Shown here piece by piece: positions 48,201-60,892 of a DNA stretch of 64,000 nt. Origin of the DNA: Rhizophagus clarus (lineage: Eukaryota > Glomeromycota > Glomeromycetes > Glomerales > Glomeraceae). Where the stretch lies: NCBI GenBank assembly GCA_015698045.1, contig BLAL01000034.1:744001-808000 (forward strand), written 5' to 3'. Position 1 is the stretch's first letter. Every line of letters starts with the position of its first letter. The notes below the pieces were generated by a model. That model saw only the letters and a list, made by a program, of their open reading frames with translations, made no database searches and had not been told where the DNA came from. Position numbers and translations under genes: made by a program.

Positions 48201-51200
48201 AAATAAACTTACCCTCTTTAAAATGCAATATGAAAAATTAAAAGTTTTGATATTAGTAATTATTATTAGCAAATAAATTTAATTGTTCTAATGATAGCAA
48301 ATCATTCAAATAATAAATTATAATATAAATACCATCTTAAAATGCAATATGAAAAATTAAAAGTTTTGATATTAGTATTTATTATTAGCAAAATAAATTT
48401 AATTGTTCTAATGATAGCAAATTATTCAAACAATAAATTATAATGTAAATAAACTTACCATACTTAAAATGCAATACGAAAAATTAAAGTTTTAATAATA
48501 GTAATTATTATTAGCAAATAAATTTAATTGTTCTAATGATAGCAAATTATTCAAACCTAACAATAAATTATAATGTAAATAAACTTACATCCTTTAAAAT
48601 GCAATATGAAAAATTAAAGTTTTGATATTAGTAATTATTATTAGCAAATAAATTTAATTGTTCTAATTATAGCAACTTAATCAAACAATAAATTATAATG
48701 TAAATAAACTCACCGGCTTAAATTGCAATAGGAAAATTAAAAGTTTTGATATTAGTAATTATTATTAGCAAATAAATTTAATTGTTCTAATGATAGCAAA
48801 TCATTCAAATAATAAATTATAATATAAATACCATCTTAAAATGCAATATGAAAAATTAAAAGTTTTGATATTAGTAATTATTATTAGCAAATAAATTTAA
48901 TTGTTCTGATTATAGCAAATTAATCAAACAATAAATTATAATGTAAATAAACTCACCGCCTTAAATTGCAATATGAAAAATTAAAAGTTTTGATATTAGT
49001 AATTATTATTAGCAAATAAGTTTAATTGTTCTAATGAAGCAAATCATTCAAATAATAAATTATAATGTAAATAAACTTACCAACTTAAAATGCAAGTTTT
49101 GATATTAGTAATTATTAGTACTTAATAAATTTAATTGTTCCAATGATAGCAAATCATTCAAACAATAAATTATAATATAAATACCATCTTAAAATGCAAT
49201 ATGAAAAATTAAAAGTTTTGATATTAGTATTTATTATTAGCAAAATAAATTTAATTGTTCTAATGATAGCAAATTATTCAAACAATAAATTATAATGTAA
49301 ATAAATATATAATCTTAAAATGCAATATGAAAAATTAAAAGTTTTGATATTAGTAATTATTATTAGCAAATAAATTTAATTGTTCTAATGATAGCAAATC
49401 ATTCAAATAATAAATTATAATATAAATACCATCTTAAAATGCAATATGAAAAATTAAAAGTTTTGATATTAGTATTTATTATTAGCAAAATAAATTTAAT
49501 TGTTCTAATGATAGCAAATTATTCAAACAATAAATTATAGTGTAAATAAACTCACCGTCTTATATTGCAATATGAAAAATTAAAAATTTTGATATTAGTA
49601 AATTATAATGTAAATAAACTTACATCTTTAAAATGCAATATGAAAAATTAAAAGTTTTGATATTAGTAATTATTATTAGCAAATAAATTTAATTGTTCTA
49701 ATGATAGCAAATCATTCAAATAATAAATTATAATATAAATACCATCTTAAAATGCAATATGAAAAATTAAAAGTTTTGATATTAGTATTTATTATTAGCA
49801 AAATAAATTTAATTGTTCTAATGATAGCAAATTATTCAAACAATAAATTATAATGTAAATAAACTTACTCTCTTTAAAATGCAATATGAAAAATTAAAAG
49901 TTTTGATATTAGTAATTATTATTAGCAAATAAATTTAATTGTTCTAATGATAGCAAATCATTCAAATAATAAATTATAATATAAATACCATCTTAAAATG
50001 CAATATGAAAAATTAAAAGTTTTGATATTAGTATTTATTATTAGCAAAATAAATTTAATTGTTCTAATGATAGCAAATTATTCAAACAATAAATTATAAT
50101 GTAAATAAACTTACCATACTTAAAATGCAATACGAAAAATTAAAGTTTTAATAATAGTAATTATTATTAGCAAATAAATTTAATTGTTCTAATGATAGCA
50201 AATTATTCAAACCTAACAATAAATTATAATGTAAATAAACTTACAACCTTTAAAATGCAATATGAAAAATTAAAGTTTTGATATTAGTAATTATTATTAG
50301 CAAATAAATTTAATTGTTCTAATTATAGCAACTTAATCAAACAATAAATTATAATGTAAATAAACTTACGATCTTTAAAATGCAATATGAAAATTTAAAG
50401 TTTGGCATTAGGTAATTATTATTAACAAATAAATTTAATTGTTCTAATGATAGCAAATTAATCAAACAATAAATTATAATGTAAATAAACTCACCGGCTT
50501 TAAATTGCAATATGAAAAAGTTTTGATATTAGTAATTATTATTAGCAAATAAATTTAATTGTTCTAATGATAGCAAATTATTCAAACAATAAATTATAAT
50601 GTAAATAAACTTACGATCTTTAAAATGCAATATGAAAAATTAAAAGTTTTGATATTAGTAATTATTATTAGCAAATAAATAATTTAATTGTTCTAATGAT
50701 AGCAAATTATTCAAACAATAATTATAATGTAAATAAACTCACCGACTTAAATTGCAATATGAAAAATTAAAAGTTTTGATATTAGTAATTATTATTAGCA
50801 AATAAATTTATTGTTCTAATGATAGCAAATTATTCAAACAATAAATTATAATGTAAATAAACTCACCGACTTAAATTGCAATATGATAAATTAAAAGTTT
50901 TGATATTAGTAATTATTATTAGCAAATAAATTTATTGTTCTAATGATAGCAAATTATTCAAACAATAAATTATAATGTAAATAAACTTACTTGCTTTAAA
51001 GTACAATATAAAATAATTTAAAGTTTAATTTTAATAATCATTATTAGTAAATAAATTTAATTATTTAAATAATAGCAAATAAATCAATATCAAAAATTTA
51101 AAGTTTTGATATTAGTAATTATTATTAGCAAATAAATTTAATTGTTCTAATAATAGCAAATTATTCAAATAATAAATTATAATGTAAATAAACTCACTGA

Positions 51201-54200
51201 CTTAAATTACAATAAGAAAAATTAAAAGTTTTAATATTAGTAATTATTATTAGCAAATGATTAATTATTCAAATAATAAATCATAATATAAATAAACTTA
51301 CTTGCTTTCAAGTACAATATAAAAAAATTTAAAGTTTTGATTATTAGTAAATAAATTTAATTATTTAAATAATAGCAAATAAATCAATATCAAAAATTAA
51401 AAGTTTTGATATTAGTAATTATTATTAACAAATAAATTTAATTGTTCTAATGATAGCAAATTATTCAAACAATAAATTATAATGTAAATAAACTTACCAA
51501 CTTAAAATACAATATGAAAAATTTAAAGTTTGATATTAGTAATTATTATTAGTAAATGATTAATTATTCAAATAATAAATTATAATATAAATAAACTTAC
51601 TTGCTTTAAAGTACAATATAAAAAAATTTAAAGTTTTGATTATTAGTAAATAAATTTAATTATTTAAATAATAGCAAATAAATCAATATCAAATATTAAA
51701 AGTTTTGATATTAGTAATTATTATTAACAAATAAATTTAATTGTTCTAATGATAGCAAATTATTCAAACAATAAATTATAATGTAAATAAACTTACACAC
51801 TTAAAATGCAATATGAAAAATTAAAAGTTTTGATATTAGTAATTATTATTAGCAAATAAATTTATTGTTCTAATGATAGCAAATTATTCAAACAATAAAT
51901 TATAATGTAAATAAACTCACCGACTTAAATTGCAATATGAAAAATTAAAAGTTTTGATATTAGTAATTATTATTAGCAAATAAATTTATTGTTCTAATGA
52001 TAGCAACTTAATCAAACAATAAATTATAATGTAAATAAACTCACCGACTTAAATTGCAATATGAAAAATTTAAAGTTTTGATATTAGTAATTATTATTAG
52101 CAAATAAATTTAATTGTTCTGATGATTATAATGTAAATAAACTCACCGCCTTAAATTGCAATATGTAAAATTTAAAGTTTTGATATTAGTAATTATTATT
52201 AGTAAATAAATTTAATTGTTCTAATGATAGCAAATTATTCAAACAATAAATTATAATGTAAATAAACTTACGATCTTTAAAATGCAATATGATAAATTAA
52301 AAGTTTTGATATTAGTAATTATTATTAGCAAATAAAAATTTAATTGTTCTAATGATAGCAAATTATTCAAACAATAATTATAATGTAAATAAACTCACCG
52401 ACTTAAATTGCAATATGAAAAATTAAAAGTTTTGATATTAGTAATTATTATTAGCAAATAAATTTATTGTTCTAATGATAGCAAATTATTCAAACAATAA
52501 ATTATAATGTAAATAAACTTACCAACTTAAAATACAATATGAAAAATTTAAAGTTTGATATTAGTAATTATTATTAGTAAATGATTAATTATTCAAATAA
52601 TAAATTATAATATAAATAAACTTACTTGCTTTAAAGTACAATATAAAAAAATTTAAAGTTTTGATTATTAGTAAATAAATTTAATTATTTAAATAATAGC
52701 AAATAAATCAATATCAAATATTAAAAGTTTTGATATTAGTAATTATTATTAGCAAATAAATTTAATTGTTCTAATAGATAGCAAATCATTCAAATAATAA
52801 ATTATAATGTAAATAAACTCACCGTCTTAAATTGCAATATGAAAAATTAAAAGTTTTTATATTTGTAATTATTATTAGCAAATAAATTTAATAGTTCTAA
52901 TGGTAGCAAATTATTCAAACAATAATTATAATGTAAATAATCTCACCCTCTTAAATTGCAATACGAAAAATTAAAGTTTTGATATTAGTAATTATTATTA
53001 GCAAATAAATTTAATTGTTCAAATGATAGAAAATTATTCAAACAATAAATTATAATGTAAATAAACTTACCCTCTTTAAAATGCAATATGAAAAATTAAA
53101 AGTTTTGATATTAGTAATTATTATTAGCAAATAAGTTTAATTGTTCTAATGAAGCAAATCATTCAAATAATAAATTATAATGTAAATAAACTTACCAACT
53201 TAAAATGCAAGTTTTGATATTAGTAATTATTAGTACTTAATAAATTTAATTGTTCTAATGATAGCAAATCATTCAAATAATAAATTATAATATAAATACC
53301 ATCTTAAAATGCAATATGAAAAATTAAAAGTTTTGATATTAGTATTTATTATTAGCAAATAAATTTAATTGTTCTAATGATAGCAAATCATTCAAATAAT
53401 AAATTATAATGTAAATAAACTTACCCTCTTTAAAATGCAATATGAAAAATTAAAAGTTTTGATATTAGTAATTATTATTAGCAAATAAATTTAATTGTTC
53501 TAATGATAGCAAATTATTCAAACAATAATTATAATGTAAATAATCTCACCCTCTTAAATTGCAATACGAAAAATTAAAGTTTTGGTATTAGTAATTATTA
53601 TTAGCAAACAAATTTAATTGTTCTAATGATAGCAAATTATTCAAATAACAAATTATAATATAAATAAACTCACATTCTTTAAAATGCAATATGAAAAATT
53701 AAAAGTTTTGATATTAGTAATTATTATTAGCAAATAAATTTAATTGTTCTAATAGATAGCAAATTATTCAAATAATAAATTATAATGTAAATAAACTCAC
53801 CGTCTTAAATTGCAATATGAAAAATTAAAAGTTTTTATATTTGTAATTATTATTAGCAAATAAATTTAATTGTTCTAATGATAGCAAATTATTCAAATAA
53901 TAAATTATAATGTAAATAAACTCACTGACTTAAATTACAATAAGAAAAATTAAAAGTTTTAATATTAGTAATTATTATTAGCAAATGATTAATTATTCAA
54001 ATAATAAATCATAATATAAATAAACTTACTTGCTTTCAAGTACAATATAAAAAAATTTAAAGTTTTAATTTTAATAATTATTATTAGTAAATAAATTTAA
54101 TTATTTAAATAATAGCAAATAAATCAATATCAAAAATTTAAAGTTTTGATATTAGTCATTATTATTGACAAATAAATTTAATTGTTCTAATGATAGCAAA

Positions 54201-57200
54201 TTATTCAAACAATAAATTATAATGTAAATAAACTTACCAACTTAAAATACAATATGAAAAATTTAAAGTTTGATATTAGTAATTATTATTAGTAAACGAT
54301 TAATTATTCAAATAATAAATTATAATATAAATAAACTTACTTGCTTTAAAGTATAATATAAAAAAATTTAAAGTTTTGATTTTAATAATTATTATTAGTA
54401 AATAAATTTAATTATTTAAATAATAGCAAATAAATCAATATCAAAAATTAAAAGTTTTGATATTAGTAATTATTATTAACAAATAAATTTAATTGTTCTA
54501 ATGATAGCAAATTATTCAAACAATAAATTATAATGTAAATAAATATACAATCTTAAAATGCAATATGAAAAATTTAAAGTTTGATATTAGTAATTATTAT
54601 TAGCTAATGATTAATTATCCAAATAATAAATCATAATATAAATAAACTTACTTGCTTTAAAGTACAATATAAAGTTTTGATTTTAATAATTATTATTAGT
54701 AAATAAATTTAATTATTTAAATAATAGCAAATAAATCAATTAATCAAAAATTAAAAGTTTTGATAATAGTAATTATGATTAGCAAATAAATTTAATTGTT
54801 CTAATGATAGCAAATTATTCAAACAATAAATTATAGTGTAAATAAACTCACCATCTTAAATTGCAATATGAAAAATTAAAAATTTTGATATTAGTAAATT
54901 ATAATGTAAATAAACTTACATCTTTAAAATGCAATATGAAAAATTAAAAGTTTTGATATTAGTAATTATTATTAGCAAATAAATTTAATTGTCTAATGGT
55001 AGCAAATCATTCAAATAATAAATTATAATGTAAATAAACTTACCAACTTAAAATGCAAGTTTTGATATTAGTAATTATTAGTACTTAATAAATTTAATTG
55101 TTCTAATAATAGCAAATCATTCAAATAATAAATTATAATATAAATACCATCTTAAAATGCAATATGAAAAATTAAAAGTTTTGATATTAGTATTTATTAT
55201 TAGCAAAATAAATTTAATTGTTCTAATGATAGCAAATTATTCAAACAATAAATTATAATGTAAATAAACTTACCCTCTTTAAAATGCAATATGAAAAATT
55301 AAAAGTTTTGATATTAGTAATTATTATTAGCAAATAAATTTAATTGTTCTAATGATAGCAAATCATTCAAATAATAAATTATAATATAAATACCATCTTA
55401 AAATGCAATATGAAAAATTAAAAGTTTTGATATTAGTATTTATTATTAGCAAAATAAATTTAATTGTTCTAATGATAGCAAATCATTCAAACAATAAATT
55501 ATAATGTAAATAAACTTACCCTCTTTAAAATGCAATATGAAAAATTAAAAGTTTTGATATTAGTAATTATTATTAGCAAATAAATTTAATTGTTCTAATG
55601 ATAGCAAATCATTCAAATAATAAATTATAATATAAATACCATCTTAAAATGCAATATGAAAATTAAAAGTTTTGATATTAGTATTTATTATTAGCAAAAT
55701 AAATTTAATTGTTCTAATGATAGCAAATTATTTAAACAATAAATTATAATGTAAATAAACTTACCCTCTTTAAAATACAATATGAAAAATTAAAAGTTTT
55801 GATATTAGTAATTATTATTAGCAAATAAGTTTAATTGTTCTAATGAAGCAAATCATTCAAATAATAAATTATAATGTAAATAAACTTACCAACTTAAAAT
55901 GCAAGTTTTGATATTAGTAATTATTAGTACTTAATAAATTTAATTGTTCTAATGATAGCAAATCATTCAAATAATAAATTATAATATAAATACCATCTTA
56001 AAATGCAATATGAAAAATTAAAAGTTTTGATATTAGTATTTATTATTAGCAAATAAATTTAATTGTTCTAATGATAGCAAATCATTCAAATAATAAATTA
56101 TAATATAAATACCATCTTAAAATGCAATATGAAAAATTAAAAGTTTTGATATTAGTATTTATTATTAGCAAAATAAATTTAATTGTTCTAATGATAGCAA
56201 ATTATTCAAATAATAAATTATAATGTAAATAAACTTACCCTCTTTAAAATGCAATATGAAAAATTAAAAGTTTTGATATTAGTAATTATTATTAGCAAAT
56301 AAATTTAATTGTTCTAATGATAGCAAATCATTCAAATAATAAATTATAATGTAAATAAACTTACCCTCTTTAAAATGCAATATGAAAAATTAAAAGTTTT
56401 GATATTAGTATTTATTATTAGCAAAATAAATTTAATTGTTCTAATGATAGCAAATTATTCAAACAATAAATTATAATGTAAATAAACTTACCCTCTTTAA
56501 AATGCAATATGAAAAATTAAAAGTTTTGATATTAGTAATTATTATTAGCAAATAAGTTTAATTGTTCTAATGAAGCAAATCATTCAAATAATAAATTATA
56601 ATGTAAATAAACTTACCAACTTAAAATGCAAGTTTTGATATTAGTAATTATTAGCACTTAATAAATTTAATTGTTCTAATGATAGCAAATCATTCAAATA
56701 ATAAATTATAATATAAATACCATCTTAAAATGCAATATGAAAAATTAAAAGTTTTGATATTAGTATTTATTATTAGCAAATAAATTTAATTGTTCTAATG
56801 ATAGCAAATCATTCAAATAATAAATTATAATATAAATACCATCTTAAAATGCAATATGAAAAATTAAAAGTTTTGATATTAGTATTTATTATTAGCAAAA
56901 TAAAGTTAATTGTTCTAATGATAGCAAATTATTCAAACAATAAATTATAATGTAAATAAACTTACCCTCTTTAAAATGCAATATGAAAAATTAAAAGTTT
57001 GATATTAGTAATTATTATTAGCAAATAAATTTAATTGTTCTAATGATAGCAAATTATTCAAATAATAAATTATAATGTAAATAAACTTACCCTCTTTAAA
57101 ATGCAATATGAAAAATTAAAAGTTTTGATATTAGTATTTATTATTAGCAAAATAAATTTAATTGTTCTAATGATAGCAAATTATTCAAACAATAAATTAT

Positions 57201-60200
57201 AATGTAAATAAACTTACCCTCTTTAAAATGCAATATGAAAAATTAAAAGTTTTGATATTAGTAATTATTATTAGCAAATAAATTTAATTGTTCTAATAAT
57301 AGCAAATTATTCAAATAATAAATAATAATATAAATAAACTTACCACCTTTAAAGTACAATATGAAAAATTAAAAGTTTTGATATTAGTAATTATTATTAG
57401 CAAAATAAATTTAATTGTTCTAATGATAGCAAATTATTCAAACAATAAATTATAATGTAAATAAACTTACCCTCTTTAAAATGCAATATGAAAAATTAAA
57501 AGTTTTGATATTAGTAATTATTATTAGCAAATAAATTTAATTGTTCTAATAATAGCAAATCATTCAAATAATAAATTATAATATAAATACCATCTTAAAA
57601 TGCAATACGAAAAATTAAAAGTTTTAATATTAGTAATTATTATTAGCAAATAAATTTAATTATTCTAATAATAGCAAATTATTTAAATAATAAATTATAA
57701 TATAAATAAACTTACAATCTTTAAAATGCAATATGAAAAATTAAAAGTTTTGATATTAGTAATTATTATTAGCAAATAAGTTTAATTGTTTTAATAATAG
57801 CAAATCATTCAAATAATAAATTATAATGTAAATAAACTTACGAGCTTTAAATTAAATATGAAAAATTAAAGTTTTGATATTAGTAATTATTATTAGCAAA
57901 TAAATTTAATTGTTCTAATGATAGCAAATTATTCAAATAATAAATTATAATGTAAATAAACTTACCTCCTTTAAAATGCAATATGAAAAATTAAAAGTTT
58001 TAATATTAGTAATTATTATTAGCAAATAAATTTAATTATCCAAATAGTAATAAATTATAATATAAATAAAATAGACTTACGTGCTTTAAAACACAATATA
58101 AATTTAAAGTTTTGACATTAGTAATTAGTATTAGCGAATGATTTAATTATTCAAATAATAAAATACAATATAAGAAATTAAAAGTTTTAACATTAGTAAT
58201 TATTATTAGTAAATGATTTAATTATTATAATATAAATAAACTTACGTTCTTTATAATATAATATGAAAAGTTAAAGTTTAATGTTAGTTATTATAATAGC
58301 AAATGACCAATTATCAAGCAACAATATACTAAATAAACAAACTTACCGACTCCTATTAAGTATAATATATATCAAATGTTAAAGTATCAATTTTCAGTTA
58401 TATTAACAGGTACTTTAATTATTAAATTATTAACTTACTTGGAAATACTAAATATAAACCAATTTTGAAATTTTGATGCTTAGTAATAAACAATATGATC
58501 ACTAATGGTTACTTAGTTTTCAGGTTTTAAAATTTTTGTATAACTGACCTTCAAGAGTATAATCAAATGCTCTGGTCTCATATTCTAAAATGTAAAATAA
58601 AATTAGAATTTACTTTAATTACACACATTTAAGAGTCTATACTCAATGATAAGAATATAGGTAATACTTGGCTGAACACTATTTTCGTTTAAATTTGTTA
58701 TAGGATTAGGTTGAGATAATAGTTCCGTATCTGCAGCAGAGTTATTCTTATTTTCTTCCTTATGGTGATAAGTTGGAGTCATATTAAGACCAAGATCAGA
58801 TGCGCTAGTCACATATCCTAAAAATTTCCAAATATTATTCATAACATTGATTCTAAATTGAAATATTAAATCTTTATTTATAATTTATACCTGGTTCATC
58901 ACTATCATTAGTTACAGAATTACTAGATTGAGGTAATGATGAACAAAAAGCAATGTTTGATGAAAATGTATCATCATCAAACATTTTACATAGTTTCATC
59001 ATTTCTTCAAATAATTCTGGTAAAAGGGAAGCGTCAGGTCTTTTAGATGGATCAGAATTCCAACATTGTTTCATAATATCAGCATAAAAGTCTGGTGTCC
59101 CTTCAATAATTTCAGGTCTCAGTCCATCAAGAATTGCAAATGCAAGATATATATCATGTTGTTGATTATTTGAAAATGGAGGTTTATTTGAAGTTAATTC
59201 CCACATTATCATACTTAAACTATACACTTCTGATTGTTTTGTGTACGGATTATTTCTAAGGACTTCAGGTGCGATATAAGGCAAAACTCCTTGGATGCTA
59301 TTTGAAACTTTTAGCAGATAAAATTGATATAAATATATTTAAGAGACAAAAAAAAAGAAAACTTTTTTTTTTTTAATTATTTACCTATTTCCGAGTCAAT
59401 TGGTTGACAGAGTCCAAAATCACTAATAAAAATTCTATCGTTTTCATCTACCAAAATATTTTTACAATGAAAATCTCTATGAATTAAATTCATTTGATGG
59501 AGAGAATTTAAAGCTTTTGAAAGCTCAATAAGAATCTTTGCTCTATCGGCCCAAGTTAATTTTGGAAAAAATTTATGAATGTAATTTCGTAGATCCCCAT
59601 GTTTTGCAAGTCTTATCACCATAGCGTATTCGTTTCCTTTAGGTGCTTTTGTTATTCCATAAAACGGTACAACTCTTGGATTACGGCACTTATGGTGAAT
59701 TTTAAGCTAAATAAATCACAAAAATTAAGTTTCAAGAAAAAAAAAATATATATATATATATTTATATATTTTTTTTTACCTCATTTAGGATATGATCATT
59801 GACATTATCAAAATCATTAATGACTTTTAAAGCAACTCTAGAAGAAGAGAATTGTTTTGAAGCCATTGAGGCCAAAGACATGTTTAACAATAAATTCCAA
59901 GTTCCAAAATAAATTTTTGAATTTCCTCCGTTTGTTGAATATTTTACATCTTCTAAATTTGAAAGTGGAATCCATTCAATAAAATCATCACAATATTTTG
60001 AATTTAGTTGAGTTTCTTTAATAAATTCATCTAATATAAAATTTCCACTTGTCTTGTTATCAATCAGCTCGTCATTAATTATGTTTATCTCATTAATTTG
60101 TACGCTACGAGTTTTACTGTATCGTGTAGGTGTAAGGAATTGTTTTCTACAAAGTTGATTTGAATAATTTACCATTTTTTGATTACATTGTATACAAATG

Positions 60201-60223
60201 ATATCTTCTACTAATACATCCAT
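44962..60223 (-). CDS. Protein kinase B, with an acidic tract built from about 93 micro-exons
   Basis: Ordinary exons: 59780-60223, 59385-59706, 58891-59307, 58666-58817, 58549-58584, then 9 nt (58439-58447) and 6 nt (58347-58352). About 93 micro-exons follow (58248 down to 46690), then 9 nt (46592-46600), GAG, AAT, 9 nt (46301-46309), ATG (45968-45970), 12 nt (45741-45752), 33 nt (45626-45658), an optional 15 nt (45460-45474), 45196-45273, 45091-45135 and 44962-45023. Kinase marks: CIQCNQ, GGNSKIYFGTW, VALKVI, LIHRDFHCKNIL (intact HRD), SDFGLCQ, PYIAPEVL. The tail VDSRYVTQTYKFSLDNLNEA matches kinase A. Every join is in phase 1 up to the array. Joining the first micro-exons gives AHYEGEEEDDVEEEDDVED, comparable to kinase A's acidic exon. 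The kinase exons are certain. Splicing of each micro-exon is inferred. Confidence 0.75.
45460..45474 (-). other. 15-nt exon whose inclusion creates a stop
   Basis: The exon ATGATGATATTAAAT has acceptor GAAATAG and donor GTATGT. In the phase of its neighbours it adds Asp-Asp-Asp-Ile-Lys, but its last T plus the next exon's AA make TAA. Skipping it keeps the frame (...DIN then ESTVTQ). It may be a poison exon, a dead exon, or wrongly delimited. Confidence 0.4.
46205..46206 (-). other. Zero-length exon (acceptor joined to donor)
   Basis: On the minus strand the sequence is CTACTAAT, then about 35 nt, then AATTATAG immediately followed by GTAAGTTA. An acceptor abutting a donor is the signature of a recursive (ratchet) splice site. 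It could equally be a micro-exon unit whose exon has been lost. Confidence 0.5.
46803..48458 (-). repeat. Higher-order repeat, copy 1 (14 units, 1,656 bp)
   Basis: Order of micro-exons in plus coordinates: TATG, GAT, CCG, ATG, GCG, TTG, ATG, ATT, ATG, ACG, AT, ATG, AGG, ATG. The same order recurs at 48459 exactly 1,656 bp further on. One intron in the block (between AT at 47968 and ACG at 47900) is shortened to about 65 nt but keeps donor, branch site and acceptor. Confidence 0.88.
48459..50114 (-). repeat. Higher-order repeat, copy 2 (14 units, 1,656 bp)
   Basis: Same micro-exon order as copy 1. Few differences were noticed: AGG became AGA at 49869-49871, and the donor after ATT at 49311-49313 reads ATATAT instead of GTATAT. 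The near identity means the block duplication is young compared with the array. A third copy starts at 50115 (TATG) and diverges after about two units. Confidence 0.88.
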
Positions 60224-60892
60224 GTTGTTTATTCCTAACTAAAAATGCATGAATGTAAGAATATATTTATATTTAATTATTCGGATTAGTTACCGTCGTT
60301 TTAGAGGCAAGACCTACACAAATATGCCACGTATTAAAATATGAAACGTCGGATCTACATAGTGGTTGGGCTGGTTGGCGTTATATGCACACCCATGCAT
60401 CTATCGGAATTCAAAAAAAGGAAATTTCAATTGTAATTTTATAGTTGGCGCAAATTTCAAATAAATTCATGACACACATATATCGTTAAAAACAAAATTT
60501 TATTATAATGATAACTTTTTTGTTTGTCTTTGAAGCCATGCATAGAATTCAACTAAAATTAACGATATTTTTCTTTGTACTATTAAAAAAAAAAAATTTC
60601 ATTGATAAACTAAAAATAAACATTATGCATATATATTACAAGGTATAGTTCTCGATTGGTGGTAATATTGATCATTTGTGTTATAAATTAGGTAGTATTA
60701 TATAAGAAATATGATACAAATTAAACAGAAAATTCTGCAAAATAAATAATTAAATTAATTTTAAAAAATAAATTATTTTTCGAGCGAATTATTATCTTCT
60801 TTAGTAGGAACTAGCGTTAAAAAAGCAAGAAAAAAATTTTTAGAATTTTCTTTCTCAAATAAATTTTTATTTATTAGATGGTTTATTCACCT
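60224..60892. other. Spacer between kinase B and SCA7 gene B
   Basis: About 670 bases without a gene. It should hold the promoter of kinase B (start 60223) and the 3' flank of SCA7 gene B, which is transcribed in the same direction. A GC-richer segment at about 60300-60400 stands out, but no motif was named. Confidence 0.45.

Larger units (their letters stand above)
46690..58248 (-). repeat. Tandem intron/micro-exon array, about 93 units
   Basis: The unit is mostly 118-130 bp, with some fused units near 200 bp. Minus-strand order in a unit: donor GTAAGTTTATTT, then TTATAATTTATTGTTTGAAT, TTGCTATCATTAGAACAATT, TTATTTGCTAATAATAATTA, branch site TACTAATATC, CAAAACTTTTAATTTTTCAT, ATTGCATTTTAAAG, and then a variable triplet before the next donor. 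Counts by eye: ATG 20, AGG 15, TTG 9, CAA 7, TCG 5, ATT 4, ACG 4, three each of ATC, GCG, CCG, two each of GAT, TCA, ten triplets seen once, three 2-nt (AT) and three 4-nt (TATG) exons. No stop triplet occurs. Unit types go with donor types (ATG mostly with GTATTT, CCG/GCG/TCG/ACG with GTGAGT). Counts may be off by one or two. Confidence 0.92.

Noticed and set aside
46690-58248. CRISPR-like array (constant repeat, variable piece)
   Set aside because: The constant part is about 120 bp and the variable part 3 nt, the reverse of CRISPR proportions. There are no cas genes and the host is eukaryotic.
46690-58248. Centromeric or plain satellite DNA
   Set aside because: Possible as origin, but plain satellite does not explain donor, branch site and acceptor in nearly every unit, variable triplets with no stops, and kinase exons of one gene on both sides. 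Kept only as the null hypothesis.
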